From NCBI GenBank assembly GCA_945870035.1, contig CAMBQQ010000016.1:1-51317 (forward strand): 51,317 nt of DNA. Direction: 5' to 3'. Of this stretch, positions 8,553-18,610 are shown piece by piece (the stretch's first letter is position 1; each line of letters starts with the position of its first letter). The notes below the pieces were generated by a model. The model ran no database searches, was not told where the DNA came from, and worked only from the letters and a program-made list of their open reading frames with translations. Origin of the DNA: Rhizobium sp. Q54 (GTDB lineage: Bacteria; Pseudomonadota; Alphaproteobacteria; Rhizobiales; Xanthobacteraceae). The translations under genes and the position numbers were made by a program.

Positions 8553-10832
8553 ATGGCGAGAAAACCGATTCCCCCCGAAACCGGCCAGACCGGCCTGATC
8601 GAAGATGTGACGCTCCAGTCGGCGCTGGAGCAGCGCTATCTGGCTTACGCGCTGTCGACGATCATGCACCGGGCGCTGCCCGACGCGCGCGACGGCCTCA
8701 AACCCGTCCACCGGCGGATCCTCTACGGCATGCGCCTGCTGCGGCTCGATCCCAATTCGGCGTTCAAGAAATCCGCCAAGGTTGTCGGCGACGTCATGGG
8801 CAACTTCCATCCGCATGGCGACCAGTCGATCTATGACGCTCTGGTCCGCCTGGCGCAGGATTTCTCGCAGCGCTATCCGCTGGTCGACGGGCAGGGCAAC
8901 TTCGGCAATATCGACGGCGATAACCCGGCCGCCATGCGCTACACCGAAGCGCGGTTGACCGAAGTCGCGCGGTTGCTGATCGACGGCATCGACGAGGACG
9001 CGGTTGACTTCCGCCCGAGCTATGACGGCACCAGCGAGGAGCCGGCGGTGCTGCCGGCGGCGTTCCCCAATCTGCTCGCCAACGGTTCGCAAGGCATCGC
9101 CGTCGGCATGGCGACCTCGATCCCGCCGCACAATGTCGCCGAGCTGTGCGACGCGGCGCTGCATCTGATCGAGACGCCGAATGCGCGCTCGAAGACTTTG
9201 TTGAAATACGTCAAAGGTCCGGATTTCCCGACCGGCGGCATTTGCGTCGATCCGCCGGAAGCTATTGCGGAGGCCTACGCTACCGGCCGCGGTTCGTTCC
9301 GCGTGCGCGCGCGCTGGCATCAGGAAGAGGGCTCGCGCGGCACCTATAACATCGTTATCACCGAAATGCCGTGGCTGGTGCAGAAGTCGCGGCTGGTCGA
9401 GCGGCTCGCCGAACTTCTGAACGACAAGAAATTGCCGCTGGTCGCCGATGTGCGCGACGAGTCGGCGGAAGACGTACGCCTGGTCATCGAGCCGCGCGCC
9501 CGCACCGTCGATGCGACGTTGCTGATGGAATCGCTGTTCAAGCTGACCGAGCTGGAAAACCGCATCCCGCTCAACATGAATGTGCTGGTCAAAGGCCGCA
9601 TTCCGAAAGTGCTGGGGCTGGCCGAAGTCCTGACCGAATGGCTGGAGCACCGCCGCGACGTTCTCGTCCGCCGCTCGAAATTCCGCCAGGGTCAGATCGA
9701 GCACCGCCTCGAAGTGCTCGGCGGTTTCCTCGTCGCCTATTTGAATCTCGACAAGGTCATCAAGATCATCCGCACCGAGGACGAGCCCAAGCCCGTCTTG
9801 ATGAAGACCTTCAAGATTTCCGAGGTGCAGGCCGACGCCATCCTCAACATGCGGCTGCGCAACTTGCGCAAGCTCGAGGAAATGGAAATCCGCGGCGAGG
9901 AAAAGGAACTCAAGGACGAGTTGAAGGGCCTCAGGTCATTGCTCGGCTCGAAGGACCAGCAGTGGAAGGCGATCGCGCAGCAGATCAAGGATCTTAAAAC
10001 CACGTTCGGCGCCAAGACCGAACTCGGCAAGCGCCGCACCAGCTTCATGCTGGCGCCGGAGCATGACGAAGCGGCGATCGAGGAAGCCCTGGTGGTGCGC
10101 GAGCCAATCACCGTCGTCGTGTCCGACAAGGGCTGGATCCGCGCGCTGCGCGGCCATGTCATCGATCTGTCCGGCGTGACCTTCAAGACCGACGACCATT
10201 TGAAGTTCGCGTTCCAGACCGAGACCACCGCCAAGATCATGATTTTCGCCGGCAACGGCAAGTTCTACACGCTGGATGCCTCGAAGCTGCCGGGCGGCCG
10301 CGGCCATGGCGAGCCGATTCGGCTGTTTTTCGATATCGAACAGGATGCCGACATCGTCGCGGCGTTCTCTTATACGGGCGGCCGCAAGCTGCTGGTGGCG
10401 AGCTATCAGGGCAATGGCTTTGTCGTGCCGGAAGACGAATGCCTCGGCACCACGCGCAAGGGCAAACAGGTCTTGAACCTGAAAGCGCCCGACAAGGCGG
10501 TGGCGATGACCGTGATCGACGGCGATACGGTGGCGGTGATCGGCGAGAACCGCAAGATGGTCGTGTTCGGGCTCGATCAGGTGCCGGAGATGACGCGCGG
10601 CCGCGGCGTGCGCTTGCAGCGTTATCTGGCCAAGGGCCTGTCCGACATCACGACGTTCAGTGCGACCAACGGGCTGTCCTGGGTCGACGGGGCGGGGCGC
10701 ACGCAGACCCTGACAATGAAGGAATTGAAGGACTGGCGCGGCGACCGCGCCCAGGCCGGCCGTATCGCGCAAGGGTTACCGAAGAACAACAAGTTCCGCG
10801 GCGCGTCGGCGGCGGCGAAGTCTGAAGACTAG
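8553..10832 (+). CDS. parC: DNA topoisomerase IV subunit A
   Basis: ParC is the DNA-cutting subunit of topoisomerase IV, which unlinks daughter chromosomes together with ParE. The breakage-reunion domain contains the catalytic Tyr130 in [13 protein letters not shown]. The C-terminal domain (from about residue 510) forms the beta-pinwheel, with blades such as [20 protein letters not shown]. The pinwheel lacks the GyrA-box and the length (759 aa) is that of ParC rather than GyrA. In the quinolone region the sequence is [12 protein letters not shown], so the positions of E. coli Ser80 and Glu84 are Gln91 and Asp95. The gene stands alone; parE is not in the window. Upstream, 8376-8552 holds the divergent promoters of this gene and the small secreted protein. 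Confidence 0.95.
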   Translation: MARKPIPPETGQTGLIEDVTLQSALEQRYLAYALSTIMHRALPDARDGLKPVHRRILYGMRLLRLDPNSAFKKSAKVVGDVMGNFHPHGDQSIYDALVRLAQDFSQRYPLVDGQGNFGNIDGDNPAAMRYTEARLTEVARLLIDGIDEDAVDFRPSYDGTSEEPAVLPAAFPNLLANGSQGIAVGMATSIPPHNVAELCDAALHLIETPNARSKTLLKYVKGPDFPTGGICVDPPEAIAEAYATGRGSFRVRARWHQEEGSRGTYNIVITEMPWLVQKSRLVERLAELLNDKKLPLVADVRDESAEDVRLVIEPRARTVDATLLMESLFKLTELENRIPLNMNVLVKGRIPKVLGLAEVLTEWLEHRRDVLVRRSKFRQGQIEHRLEVLGGFLVAYLNLDKVIKIIRTEDEPKPVLMKTFKISEVQADAILNMRLRNLRKLEEMEIRGEEKELKDELKGLRSLLGSKDQQWKAIAQQIKDLKTTFGAKTELGKRRTSFMLAPEHDEAAIEEALVVREPITVVVSDKGWIRALRGHVIDLSGVTFKTDDHLKFAFQTETTAKIMIFAGNGKFYTLDASKLPGGRGHGEPIRLFFDIEQDADIVAAFSYTGGRKLLVASYQGNGFVVPEDECLGTTRKGKQVLNLKAPDKAVAMTVIDGDTVAVIGENRKMVVFGLDQVPEMTRGRGVRLQRYLAKGLSDITTFSATNGLSWVDGAGRTQTLTMKELKDWRGDRAQAGRIAQGLPKNNKFRGASAAAKSED

Positions 10833-10834
10833 AT

Positions 10835-10921
10835 CGTCATGGCCGGGCTTGTCCCGGCCATCCACGACTTACTTCTGCTCAGGCAAGACGTGGATGCCCG
10901 GCACAAGGCCGGGCATGACGG
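10835..10921. repeat. Palindromic intergenic repeat after parC
   Basis: Inverted arms CGTCATGGCCGGGCTTGTCC and, on the other strand, CGTCATGCCCGGCCTTGTGC each end in CATCCACG. They enclose about 20 bases. This is a REP-like element of the type often scattered in Bradyrhizobiaceae, and it could also act as a terminator between parC and the convergent antiporter gene. Confidence 0.75.
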
Positions 10922-10948
10922 CGATTAGTATCTGGTCTTTGTGGTGTC

Positions 10949-13372
10949 CTAACTCGCCACGAACAGCAGCGACTGCTCGGCATCCTTCATCAGCGCCGAC
11001 GCGGTGTCGCCGAAGAACAGCTTCTCCCCGGGGCGCCGCCCGACGCCCATGACGATCAAGTTGTTGCCGCCGCGTTGCGCTTCCTTGATGACCGCTTCGT
11101 CGGTAGCATTGGCGGTGACGACTGAAGTCTGCACGGTCATGTTGTAGCCATCGGCGATGGCGGTGATGTCCTTGAGGATGGCGTTTTCCTGATTGCGCAC
11201 GCGCGTGCTGCGGCGTGTTTTACTGGCGCCGCGCACCGCGACATACAGAACCGTCAGCGACGCCTTGCTGGCGCGCGCGATGGTGATGGCGACTTCGGCG
11301 GCGCGGCGCGACGGCTCGGTGCCATTGATCGGCACCAGAATGTTCAGTTTGCCGCGCGGCTTTTCAGCAAGCTCGCCGCGCACCAGCGAGATTCCGAGCG
11401 GGCCTTTGAAGCCCTGCGCCAGCGAGGTCACGCTTTCGTGGAAATCGCCGCGAACGGCCGTCTTTTCCAGGCCGATCAGCATCAGGTCGTAGCCTTTGGC
11501 GGCTTCCTCGGCGATGACTTCGGGGCCGGGGGATTCGTGAACGATCGTCGTCACCTCGACGGGGGAGTCGTTTTTTTCATCGGTGGTTTGTTTGCTCTTG
11601 ATCTGTTCGGCCGCTTGCTTGACGGTTTTTCCGGCGTCCGCGGCTTTCTTTTCCTGTTCCTTGACTTGCTCCTTGGCCTCGGCCTTCTCCGCCTTTTTTT
11701 CGGCAGCGGTCGGCTTGTCGTTTTTGACCGGCTCGGACTTCTTGTCGTCGGCCTTCTTGTCGGCCGCCTTCACCTTGGTCTTTTCCTCCACCAGCGTATC
11801 GGTCGTGGTGTCGCCTTTGCCTTCCGGCAGCGCTTCGATCTTCGAGGCGTCGGTGATGTGCAGCACCGTGATCGGCATGCCATGCGTGCCGGCCAGCATG
11901 CCGGCGACGCGCGAGGCGAATTTGCCATTCGCGCTGTCGTCGACGGCGATCAGCAGGCGTTCGAGATTGGCGACGAAGCCTTTTTCTTCCTGCGCTTCAC
12001 GTTCCAGCCGCGCCTTTTCCTCCTTGCGCATGGGGATCCGCGCCAGAGCCCAGCGCAAGGTCGGCGGCATCGCCAAAGTCGTAATGACCGCCATGGCGAC
12101 GATCATGGTGAAAAGATTCTGGTTGAGCGCGCCCATCGACAGGCCGACGGTCGCGATAATGACTTCGGTCGAACCGCGCGCATTCATGCCGCAGGCCAGC
12201 GCAAAGCCCTCGCGCCGCGTCAATCCGCCGAGCTCGGCGCCGATAAAAGCGCCGCTGAACTTGCCGATACTGGCGATCAAAATGAGGCCGGCCGTCATCG
12301 CCGCCATGCGCGGATCGGCAAGAATGGTGAGGTCGGCCCCTAAGCCCGCTATGCCGAAGAAGATCGGCGCGAAGAACGCGGTGATGATGCCGCGCAGTTG
12401 TTCGTCGATATGCCGGGTGCGGATAGGCGATTCGCCGACCAGAATGCCGGCGACGAAGGCGCCGAGCACCGAATGGACGCCGATCGCGTGCGTCAAAAGT
12501 GCCATCGAACCCATGATGACGAGAATGCAGGTGATGACGGCAAAGTCGCTGACGAAATTGTCGTTGGTCCAGCGGATGGCGAAGAACACCGCGCGCCGGC
12601 CGATCGTCAGGCTCACCACCATGAACAGGAAGGTGCCGACGATGCTCTGCGCCAGCGACCACGGATCGACCGAGCCATGCAGCGCCAGCGAGAAGATGAT
12701 CGAGACGATGATCCAGCCGACGCTGTCGTCAATGATGGCGGAGGCCAAAATGACCTGGCCGACGGTTCGGCGCATGAAGTTCATTTCGCGCACGACCATC
12801 GCCACGATCTTGACCGAGGCAATCGACAGCGCGGTGCCGAGGAAGAGGGACGTGATCAGCCGCTTTTCCGGATCGGGCAGCATCGAGTCCGGCAGCATTT
12901 CGCCGAGCGCGACGCCGCAGGCGAACGGCACGATGATGCCGAACAGCGAGGCATAGACCGAGGCCTTGCCGGTCTGCCGCACCAGCTTGAGGTCGGTCTC
13001 CATGCCGGTGAGGAGCAGCAGCAGCAGAATGCCGACCTGCGAGACTGCGTCGATCATCGCTTTCTGTTCGGTACTCTGCGGGAAGAGGGCGAGTTGCAGG
13101 TCGGGCAGCAGCAGGCCGAAAACGGACGGGCCGAGCAGGAGGCCTGCGATCAGCTGGCCCATGACCGCGGGCTGCCGCATGCGGATCATGGCTTCGCCGA
13201 GCAGGCGGCCGACCAGCATCAGGATCAGGAGTTGGGCGATGAAGATGACTTCGGAGGGGCCCTTATGGGCCTCGCCGGCGGCCAGCGCGGTGTCGGGGAG
13301 CAGGGCATAGGTTCCGGCAACGGCAAGCAGCGCCCAAACCCATGGCAGCATCCCGGAACGATTGGCCTGCAT
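10949..13372 (-). CDS. CPA2-family cation/proton antiporter with Usp-like domains
   Basis: This is an inner-membrane monovalent cation/H+ antiporter of the KefB/NapA class. About 12 membrane helices span residues 40-440. The double-aspartate transport motif (ASAIIDDSVGW, D215 D216) marks electrogenic CPA2 exchangers. Two universal-stress-protein-like domains follow: one from about 470 to 665 and one from 675 to the C-terminus, the latter with an ATP-loop-like GVGRRPGEKLFFGDTAS. The first Usp domain is interrupted at about 530-600 by a Lys/Glu/Ala-rich stretch of no fixed fold (bases 11570-11782). The start at 13372 has AAGGGG ten bases upstream, and an in-frame ATG 7 codons earlier is less likely. 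The gene diverges from the metal importer operon. Substrate (K+ or Na+) cannot be told from sequence. Confidence 0.87.
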   Translation of the reverse strand: MQANRSGMLPWVWALLAVAGTYALLPDTALAAGEAHKGPSEVIFIAQLLILMLVGRLLGEAMIRMRQPAVMGQLIAGLLLGPSVFGLLLPDLQLALFPQSTEQKAMIDAVSQVGILLLLLLTGMETDLKLVRQTGKASVYASLFGIIVPFACGVALGEMLPDSMLPDPEKRLITSLFLGTALSIASVKIVAMVVREMNFMRRTVGQVILASAIIDDSVGWIIVSIIFSLALHGSVDPWSLAQSIVGTFLFMVVSLTIGRRAVFFAIRWTNDNFVSDFAVITCILVIMGSMALLTHAIGVHSVLGAFVAGILVGESPIRTRHIDEQLRGIITAFFAPIFFGIAGLGADLTILADPRMAAMTAGLILIASIGKFSGAFIGAELGGLTRREGFALACGMNARGSTEVIIATVGLSMGALNQNLFTMIVAMAVITTLAMPPTLRWALARIPMRKEEKARLEREAQEEKGFVANLERLLIAVDDSANGKFASRVAGMLAGTHGMPITVLHITDASKIEALPEGKGDTTTDTLVEEKTKVKAADKKADDKKSEPVKNDKPTAAEKKAEKAEAKEQVKEQEKKAADAGKTVKQAAEQIKSKQTTDEKNDSPVEVTTIVHESPGPEVIAEEAAKGYDLMLIGLEKTAVRGDFHESVTSLAQGFKGPLGISLVRGELAEKPRGKLNILVPINGTEPSRRAAEVAITIARASKASLTVLYVAVRGASKTRRSTRVRNQENAILKDITAIADGYNMTVQTSVVTANATDEAVIKEAQRGGNNLIVMGVGRRPGEKLFFGDTASALMKDAEQSLLFVAS

Positions 13373-13482
13373 TGTGCGCTTACCCCTTCGCATTGAGTCG
13401 AAAAGGGACGAAGCGGAGCCGGGTCCCCCGGCCCAAGCGACCTATAACTGGCTGGAGGAAGAAAAGTTCCATGGAAATGCAA

Positions 13483-13499
13483 TTGCGAATTAGTCGCAA
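13483..13499. promoter_or_regulatory. Fur/Mur-like operator upstream of sitABCD
   Basis: Perfect inverted repeat TTGCGA-N5-TCGCAA, 78 bases before the sitA ATG and 111 bases before the antiporter start on the other strand. Its layout resembles the alphaproteobacterial Fur/Mur box (two TTGC-type half sites around an AT-rich centre). In rhizobia, manganese importers of this type are repressed by Mur with Mn2+. The assignment is inferred from motif shape and position. Confidence 0.6.
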
Positions 13500-13576
13500 C
13501 TAAGATATTAAGGACTGAATTACCGGCGGTTTTTGCCGCTGGACGATAACGTTGTTTGAGGGAGACGGACTTGATC

Positions 13577-14503
13577 ATGTACCCCGGCTTTCGGCGCCTG
13601 GCGCTTGGTGCGGTCCTGGCTACGCTGGCGGTCATAGCCATAGCCATGGCCCTGGCCTGGCCCGGGCTGGCGTCGGCGCAGGCCAAGAAGTTCAAGGTCG
13701 TCACCACCTTCACGGTGATCCAGGACATCGCGCAGAATGTTGCCGGCGACGCGGCGATCGTCGAATCCATCACCAAGCCGGGCGCGGAAATTCACGACTA
13801 TCAGCCGACGCCGCTTGATATCGTCCGCGCGCAGGAAGCCAATCTGGTGCTGTGGAACGGCTTCAACCTCGAGCGGTGGTTCGAGAATTTTTTCCAGAAC
13901 GTCAAGGACGTGCCGAGCGCGGTCGTCACCGAAGGCGTGACGCCAATGGGAATTTCCGAGGGCCCCTACAGCGGCAAGCCCAACCCGCACGCCTGGATGT
14001 CGCCGAGCAATGCGCTGATCTATGTCGAGAATATCCGCAAGGCCTTGGTCAAATACGACGCCGCCAATGCCGCGACCTATAACCGCAACGCCGCGGCTTA
14101 CGCGGCCAAGATCAAGGCGCTCGACGAACCGCTGCGCAAGCGGCTGTCAGCCATTCCCGAAGCGCAGCGCATTCTGGTGTCGAGCGAAGGCGCGTTCAGC
14201 TACCTGACGCGCGACTACCAGATGCGCGAAGCCTATCTGTGGCCGATCAATGCCGACGAGCAGGGCACGCCGCAGCAGGTTCGCAAGGTCATCGATCTGG
14301 TGCGCAAGAATAAGGTGCCCGTGGTGTTCAGCGAAAGCACGATCTCCGACCGCGCCGCCAAGCAGGTCGCGCGCGAGAGCGGCGCGCGCTACGGCGGCGT
14401 GCTCTATGTCGACTCGCTCAGCGCCGCCGGCGGGCCGGTGCCGACATTCCTCGATCTGTTGAAGGTGACGGTGGAAACCATCGCCAGGGGATTTGGCAAG
14501 TGA
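13577..14503 (+). CDS. sitA: Mn/Fe-type ABC transporter substrate-binding protein
   Basis: This periplasmic cluster A-I metal-binding protein delivers Mn2+ (or Fe2+) to the SitBCD permease. Residues 1-35 form a signal peptide ending near ASAQA. The four predicted metal ligands by alignment to PsaA are His73 (EIHDYQPT), His138 (NPHAWMSP), Glu204 ([10 protein letters not shown]) and Asp279 (LYVDSLS). Glu in third place is the manganese/iron pattern, whereas zinc-specific ZnuA proteins have His there and a His-rich loop that is absent here. The ATG at 13577 follows GAGGGAG. A TTG at 13571 would sit closer to that site and is possible. The stop overlaps the start of the ATPase gene (GTGA). Confidence 0.88.
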   Translation: MYPGFRRLALGAVLATLAVIAIAMALAWPGLASAQAKKFKVVTTFTVIQDIAQNVAGDAAIVESITKPGAEIHDYQPTPLDIVRAQEANLVLWNGFNLERWFENFFQNVKDVPSAVVTEGVTPMGISEGPYSGKPNPHAWMSPSNALIYVENIRKALVKYDAANAATYNRNAAAYAAKIKALDEPLRKRLSAIPEAQRILVSSEGAFSYLTRDYQMREAYLWPINADEQGTPQQVRKVIDLVRKNKVPVVFSESTISDRAAKQVARESGARYGGVLYVDSLSAAGGPVPTFLDLLKVTVETIARGFGK

Positions 14504-15402
14504 ACGCACCTGTTCCCGAGATTGCCGCCGCCGCCGACGCCAAACTTGGCGCCAGCATTTCGGTGCGCAATCTCAACGTCACCTATCCGAACGGCTTCAC
14601 CGCCGTGCGCGACGCCTCGTTCGAGCTCGATCCCGGCACCATCTGCGCGCTAGTCGGCGTCAACGGCAGCGGTAAGTCGACGATCTTCAAGGCGATCATG
14701 GGTTTCGTGCGGCCGACCGCCGGCGAGGTGAAGCTGTGCGGGTTGACCGTCGGCGACGCGCTCAAGCGCAACATTGTCGCCTACGTGCCGCAGAGCGAGG
14801 ACGTCGACTGGAATTTCCCGGTGCTGGTCGAGACCGTGGTGATGATGGGCCGCTATGGCCACATGAATTTCCTGCGCATGGCCTCGCGCGCCGATCGCTA
14901 CAAGGTCGACGAGGCGCTGGAACGCGTCGGCATGAGCGAATACCGCAAGCGGCAGATCGGCGAACTAAGCGGCGGCCAGAAGAAGCGGGTGTTTCTCGCG
15001 CGCGCGCTGGCGCAGGAAGGCCGCATCATTCTGCTCGACGAACCCTTCACCGGCGTCGATGTGAAGACCGAGGCGGCGATTGTCGGGCTGCTGCGCGAAC
15101 TGCGCGCCTCCGGGCACCTGATGCTGGTGTCGACGCACAACCTCGGCAGCGTGCCGGATTTCTGCGATCATGTCGTGCTGCTCAACCGCACGGTGCTGGC
15201 GGCCGGGCCGACCGCCGAGGTCTTTACCCAGAAAAACCTAGAACTGGCCTTCGGCGGTGTGCTGCGCAACTTCCAGCTCGGCGGCGCCGCTTTGCATGAC
15301 GACGCGGACGCGCGCAGCGTCACCGTGCTGACCGATGACGAGCGGCCGCTTGTTCTGTACGGCGACAAGCATCGCCGTCATCAGGAACCGGATGGACAGT
15401 AG
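14500..15402 (+). CDS. sitB: Mn/Fe ABC transporter ATP-binding protein
   Basis: This is the cytosolic ATPase that powers the metal importer. The Walker [10 protein letters not shown] lies at residues 53-61, the Q-loop at [10 protein letters not shown], the signature LSGGQ at 156-160, Walker B IILLDEPF at about 176-183 and the switch His at about 213 (STHNLG). [14 protein letters not shown] is typical of the Mn/Zn/Fe (MZT) subfamily. The start is GTG overlapping the sitA TGA. A C-terminal tail of about 40 residues rich in Asp and Arg extends past the ABC fold. It overlaps sitC by 11 bases. Confidence 0.92.
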   Translation: MNAPVPEIAAAADAKLGASISVRNLNVTYPNGFTAVRDASFELDPGTICALVGVNGSGKSTIFKAIMGFVRPTAGEVKLCGLTVGDALKRNIVAYVPQSEDVDWNFPVLVETVVMMGRYGHMNFLRMASRADRYKVDEALERVGMSEYRKRQIGELSGGQKKRVFLARALAQEGRIILLDEPFTGVDVKTEAAIVGLLRELRASGHLMLVSTHNLGSVPDFCDHVVLLNRTVLAAGPTAEVFTQKNLELAFGGVLRNFQLGGAALHDDADARSVTVLTDDERPLVLYGDKHRRHQEPDGQ

Positions 15403-16273
15403 CATGAGCGCGCTGCTCACCGAACTGCTGGTCCCGTTCGATTACGGCTACATGCTGAAAGCCATGTGGGTCAGCGCGCTGGTTGGCGGCGTCTGCGCTT
15501 TTCTCTCGGCCTATCTGATGCTCAAGGGCTGGTCGCTGATGGGCGATGCGCTGGCGCATTCGATCGTGCCCGGCGTGGCCGCGGCCGCCATTCTCGGCGC
15601 TCCTTTCGCGGTCGGCGCTTTCTTTGCCGGCATTCTGGCGTCGGTCGCGATGAATTTCGTCAAGCAGAAGTCGCGGCTGCGTGAGGACGCGGTTATCGGG
15701 CTGGTGTTTACCGCGCTGTTTGCGCTCGGCCTGCTGATGGCATCGATCTGGCCGACGTCGGTCAGCATCCAGTCCATCGTACTCGGCAATATCCTCGCCA
15801 TCGCCGACGAGGACGTGGTGCAGGTGGCGATCATCGCCGGCGTGTCGCTCGCCATTCTGCTGCTGGTCTGGAAGGACATGATGGTGACCTTCTTCGACGA
15901 AAACCACGCGCGCAGCATCGGCATCAATACGACCTTCCTGAAGGGGCTGTTCTTCACGCTGCTGAGCGCCTGCACGGTAGCGGCGCTGCAAACCGTCGGC
16001 GCCTGTCTGGTCATTGCGATGGTGGTGACGCCGGGCGCCACCGCCTATCTTTTGACCGACCGTTTCGGCCGGTTGATTATCATCAGCGTCGCGCTCGGCG
16101 TCACCACCAGTTTTGCCGGCGCCTATATCAGCTATTTCCTCGATGGCGCGACCGGCGGGGTCATCGTCTGCCTGCAAACGCTGCTGTTTCTCGCGGCCTT
16201 TTATTTCGCGCCCAAACACGGCGTGCTGGCCGCGCGGCGGCGGCGACTTGAAGCGATCGAGGCCGCGGCATGA
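15392..16273 (+). CDS. sitC: Mn/Fe ABC transporter permease SitC
   Basis: This is a membrane subunit of the ABC-3 family with about eight predicted helices. Landmarks are the N-terminal [20 protein letters not shown], conserved in these permeases, and the EAA-like loop [15 protein letters not shown] that contacts the ATPase. The start ATG 15392 has AGGA six bases upstream and lies inside the end of sitB; ATG 15404 is the alternative. An open frame reaching further upstream is only a shadow in sitB. SitC and SitD are homologous to each other and would form a heterodimeric channel. Confidence 0.9.
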   Translation: MDSSMSALLTELLVPFDYGYMLKAMWVSALVGGVCAFLSAYLMLKGWSLMGDALAHSIVPGVAAAAILGAPFAVGAFFAGILASVAMNFVKQKSRLREDAVIGLVFTALFALGLLMASIWPTSVSIQSIVLGNILAIADEDVVQVAIIAGVSLAILLLVWKDMMVTFFDENHARSIGINTTFLKGLFFTLLSACTVAALQTVGACLVIAMVVTPGATAYLLTDRFGRLIIISVALGVTTSFAGAYISYFLDGATGGVIVCLQTLLFLAAFYFAPKHGVLAARRRRLEAIEAAA

Positions 16274-17121
16274 ACTTTTTGTTCGACTGGCTCCTGGTGC
16301 CGCTCAGCTATCCGTTCATGCAGCGGGCGCTCGTCGTGTCGCTGCTGGTGGCGGCGGTTTGCGCGGTGCTGTCCTGCTATCTGGTGCTGAAAGGCTGGTC
16401 GCTGATGGGCGACGCCATTTCGCACGCGGTGCTGCCCGGCATCGTGCTGGCTTATGTCGCGGGTATTCCGTTCGCGGTCGGCGCCTTCGTCGCCGGGTTA
16501 TCCTGCGCGCTGTTTACCGGCTATCTCAAGGAGAACAGCCGGGTGAAGGAAGACACGGTGATGGGCATCGTGTTCTCCGGCATGTTCGGGCTCGGCCTCG
16601 TGATCTTCAGCAAGATCGAGACCGACCAGCATCTCAACCATATTTTGTTCGGCAACGTCCTGGGCGTGACGGCACGCGATCTGATCGAGACCGGCATCGT
16701 CGCCGGCGGCACGCTGCTGATCGTGCTGGTCAAGCGCCGCGACTTGCTGCTGTATTGCTTCGACCCCAACCACGCCCGCACCATCGGCCTGCCGGTGCGG
16801 GTGCTGCATTACGGGCTCTTGGTGCTGTTATCGCTCACCATCGTCGCTTCGCTGAAAGCCGTCGGCATCATCCTGGTGATCGCCATGCTGATCGGCCCCG
16901 GCGCCACCGCCTATCTGTTGACCGACAGTTTCGAGCGCATGCTGGTGATTGCCACCGTGGTGGCGACGGTATCGGCGGCGCTCGGCACGATCGCGAGCTT
17001 CCATCTCGACGGCGCCACCGGCGCCTGCATCGTGCTGGTCCAGACGTTGTTCTTTGTGGCCGCGTTTCTGTTTGCGCCCAAGCACGGCATCTGGCGGCGC
17101 GCGCGGACGACGGCGGCCTGA
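16270..17121 (+). CDS. sitD: Mn/Fe ABC transporter permease SitD
   Basis: This is the second ABC-3 permease (283 aa), translationally coupled to sitC by ATGA. It repeats the family landmarks [20 protein letters not shown] near the N-terminus and [18 protein letters not shown] in the ATPase-contact loop, and ends in the short tail FAPKHGIWRR. The four-gene order (binding protein, ATPase, two permeases) with every junction overlapping makes a complete importer. It ends only 4 bases before the convergent bpt stop, leaving no room for a separate terminator. Confidence 0.9.
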   Translation: MNFLFDWLLVPLSYPFMQRALVVSLLVAAVCAVLSCYLVLKGWSLMGDAISHAVLPGIVLAYVAGIPFAVGAFVAGLSCALFTGYLKENSRVKEDTVMGIVFSGMFGLGLVIFSKIETDQHLNHILFGNVLGVTARDLIETGIVAGGTLLIVLVKRRDLLLYCFDPNHARTIGLPVRVLHYGLLVLLSLTIVASLKAVGIILVIAMLIGPGATAYLLTDSFERMLVIATVVATVSAALGTIASFHLDGATGACIVLVQTLFFVAAFLFAPKHGIWRRARTTAA

Positions 17122-17125
17122 GGGG

Positions 17126-17875
17126 TTAGGCTTCGACTCTTGTCCAGCCTGACGGCTGCAACCGTTCCTGCGGCAGGAAGCGGCCTTTGTAGTCCATCTT
17201 GCGGGAGCCCGGCACCCAGTAGCCGAGATAGACGTAAGGCAGGCCCAGGGCGCGGGCGCGCTCGATGTGGTCGAGGATCATGAAGGTGCCGAGCGAGCGG
17301 TCGGCCGCGTCCGGATCGAAAAACGAATAGACCATCGACAGCCCGTCGCTCAGCACGTCGGTCAGCGCCACCGCCAGCAGTTGTCCTGTGCCGCGGCCGG
17401 TGAAGCCGGAATCGGGGGAGCGCTTGCGGTAGTCGATGACGCGGGTGTCGACATGGCTGTCCTCGATCATCATGGCGTAGTCGAGCACGGTCATGTCGGC
17501 CATGCCGCCGTCGCGGTGGCGGGCGTCGAGATAGGCGCGAAACACCGAATACTGCTCGGAGGTCGGCGCCGGCTTGCGCATGTCACCGATGATGTCGGCA
17601 TTGGCGTCGCGGTTGCGGCGCATGTTGCGTGACGGCTTGAAGTCGGCGACGACGACGCGCACCGAGACACAGGCGCGGCAGGTCTCGCAGGCCGGGCGGT
17701 AGGCGATCGACTGGCTGCGGCGGAAGCCGCCATGCGTGAGCAGGTCATTGAGGTCGCCGGCTTTCTCGCCGACCAGATGCGTGAAAACCTTGCGCTCCTC
17801 CTGGCCCTTCAAATAAGGGCAGGGCGACGGCGCGGTCAGGTAGAATTGCGGCGTGTCGCGGGAGTGCTGGGTCAA
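17126..17875 (-). CDS. bpt: Aspartate/glutamate leucyltransferase
   Basis: Bpt moves leucine from Leu-tRNA to proteins with an N-terminal Asp or Glu (sometimes annotated arginyltransferase, ate), marking them for ClpAP degradation by the N-end rule. The 249-aa protein has the family's N-terminal region ending in the cysteine cluster [13 protein letters not shown], and the acyltransferase-fold C-terminus with [18 protein letters not shown]. It lies convergent with sitD and downstream of the RDD gene on the same strand, with a 108-base gap that holds nothing I can identify. The identification is secure at family level. Leu rather than Arg transfer follows from the bacterial subfamily. Confidence 0.92.
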   Translation of the reverse strand: MTQHSRDTPQFYLTAPSPCPYLKGQEERKVFTHLVGEKAGDLNDLLTHGGFRRSQSIAYRPACETCRACVSVRVVVADFKPSRNMRRNRDANADIIGDMRKPAPTSEQYSVFRAYLDARHRDGGMADMTVLDYAMMIEDSHVDTRVIDYRKRSPDSGFTGRGTGQLLAVALTDVLSDGLSMVYSFFDPDAADRSLGTFMILDHIERARALGLPYVYLGYWVPGSRKMDYKGRFLPQERLQPSGWTRVEA

Positions 17876-17983
17876 TGCGTCAAACCGGGTTCTGGCCTTT
17901 TCTAGACTCGAAACTCAAGCATCGCGCGCTGCGCCGGTTCCGTCAAAGGGCTCCCTGGGGGCAAAACCCGGTATTTTTCCCAG

Positions 17984-18496
17984 TCAGCGGCCGGAGGCGG
18001 CGAAGGGCCGCAACAAAGCGGCGCGCTGCGGATTATTGATGATAACTGTCCCCAGCACGATGTCGTGCAGCAGCCGGCCGCGCCGGTTGAAGAAAGCGAC
18101 CAGCAGAATGAACGGCGTCAGCGCCGACACCGACAGCCAGAAGCCGATGGCGTGGACGGCGCCGAGCACGAAATAGGCCGGCGCGCCGTACCAGGTGCGC
18201 ATTTCCAGGTCCATGACCCGCATGCCGATCGTGGCCGAGCGCTGCCCGCCGACGCTGGCGCCGAAATAGACAATGGCCCACAGCACCGAGGCCGGCGGCA
18301 GCAGCCAGTACAGCGCCCAGCCGAAGCCCAAAGTGACGATGCCGAACACGAAAATGAACATCGCCGCCAGCACCACGGGGATGGCGATGACGACAAAATC
18401 GATGAAGAAGGCCAGCACCCGCCGCGCCAGCACGCCGTCGAACAATTCCGGGTTCAGGTCCGGGTCATAGGCGTGCGGTTTGATATCCATCGACAT
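17984..18496 (-). CDS. RDD family membrane protein
   Basis: This is a 170-aa integral membrane protein. The RDD domain starts after about 20 residues (GVLARRVLAFFIDFVVIAIP: the family's Arg and the FxDF Asp are present). It has three to four membrane helices and the later hallmark GQRSATIGMRVMDLE. The C-terminal half has a further hydrophobic segment and FNRRGRLLHDIVLGTVII, also typical. RDD proteins are mostly of unknown function; some are reported as Na+/H+ antiporter-like. The true start is ATG 18496. A much longer open frame antisense to the threonine dehydratase gene is spurious. It shares a divergent promoter region with that gene. Confidence 0.82.
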   Translation of the reverse strand: MSMDIKPHAYDPDLNPELFDGVLARRVLAFFIDFVVIAIPVVLAAMFIFVFGIVTLGFGWALYWLLPPASVLWAIVYFGASVGGQRSATIGMRVMDLEMRTWYGAPAYFVLGAVHAIGFWLSVSALTPFILLVAFFNRRGRLLHDIVLGTVIINNPQRAALLRPFAASGR

Positions 18497-18511
18497 CGAC
18501 AGCCCCCAACC

Positions 18512-18532
18512 TTTCCAGCGATACACTGGAAA
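18512..18532. promoter_or_regulatory. Inverted repeat between RDD and ilvA genes
   Basis: Perfect 7-bp arms TTTCCAG-N7-CTGGAAA lie 16 bases upstream of the RDD start and 79 bases before the threonine dehydratase start. A symmetric site in a divergent promoter region may be an operator. No known regulator is assigned. Confidence 0.35.
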
Positions 18533-18610
18533 TGGCGAATATAGCGGTCCCGCGCAAGGGGACGATATGCTTATGTGCGAACAGAATCGAGCCGCCAAGG
18601 ATTTGCAACG

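Noticed and set aside
13577..17121. Zinc importer znuABC
   Set aside because: The binding protein has Glu rather than His as third ligand and no His-rich loop; two permease genes are present as in sitABCD.
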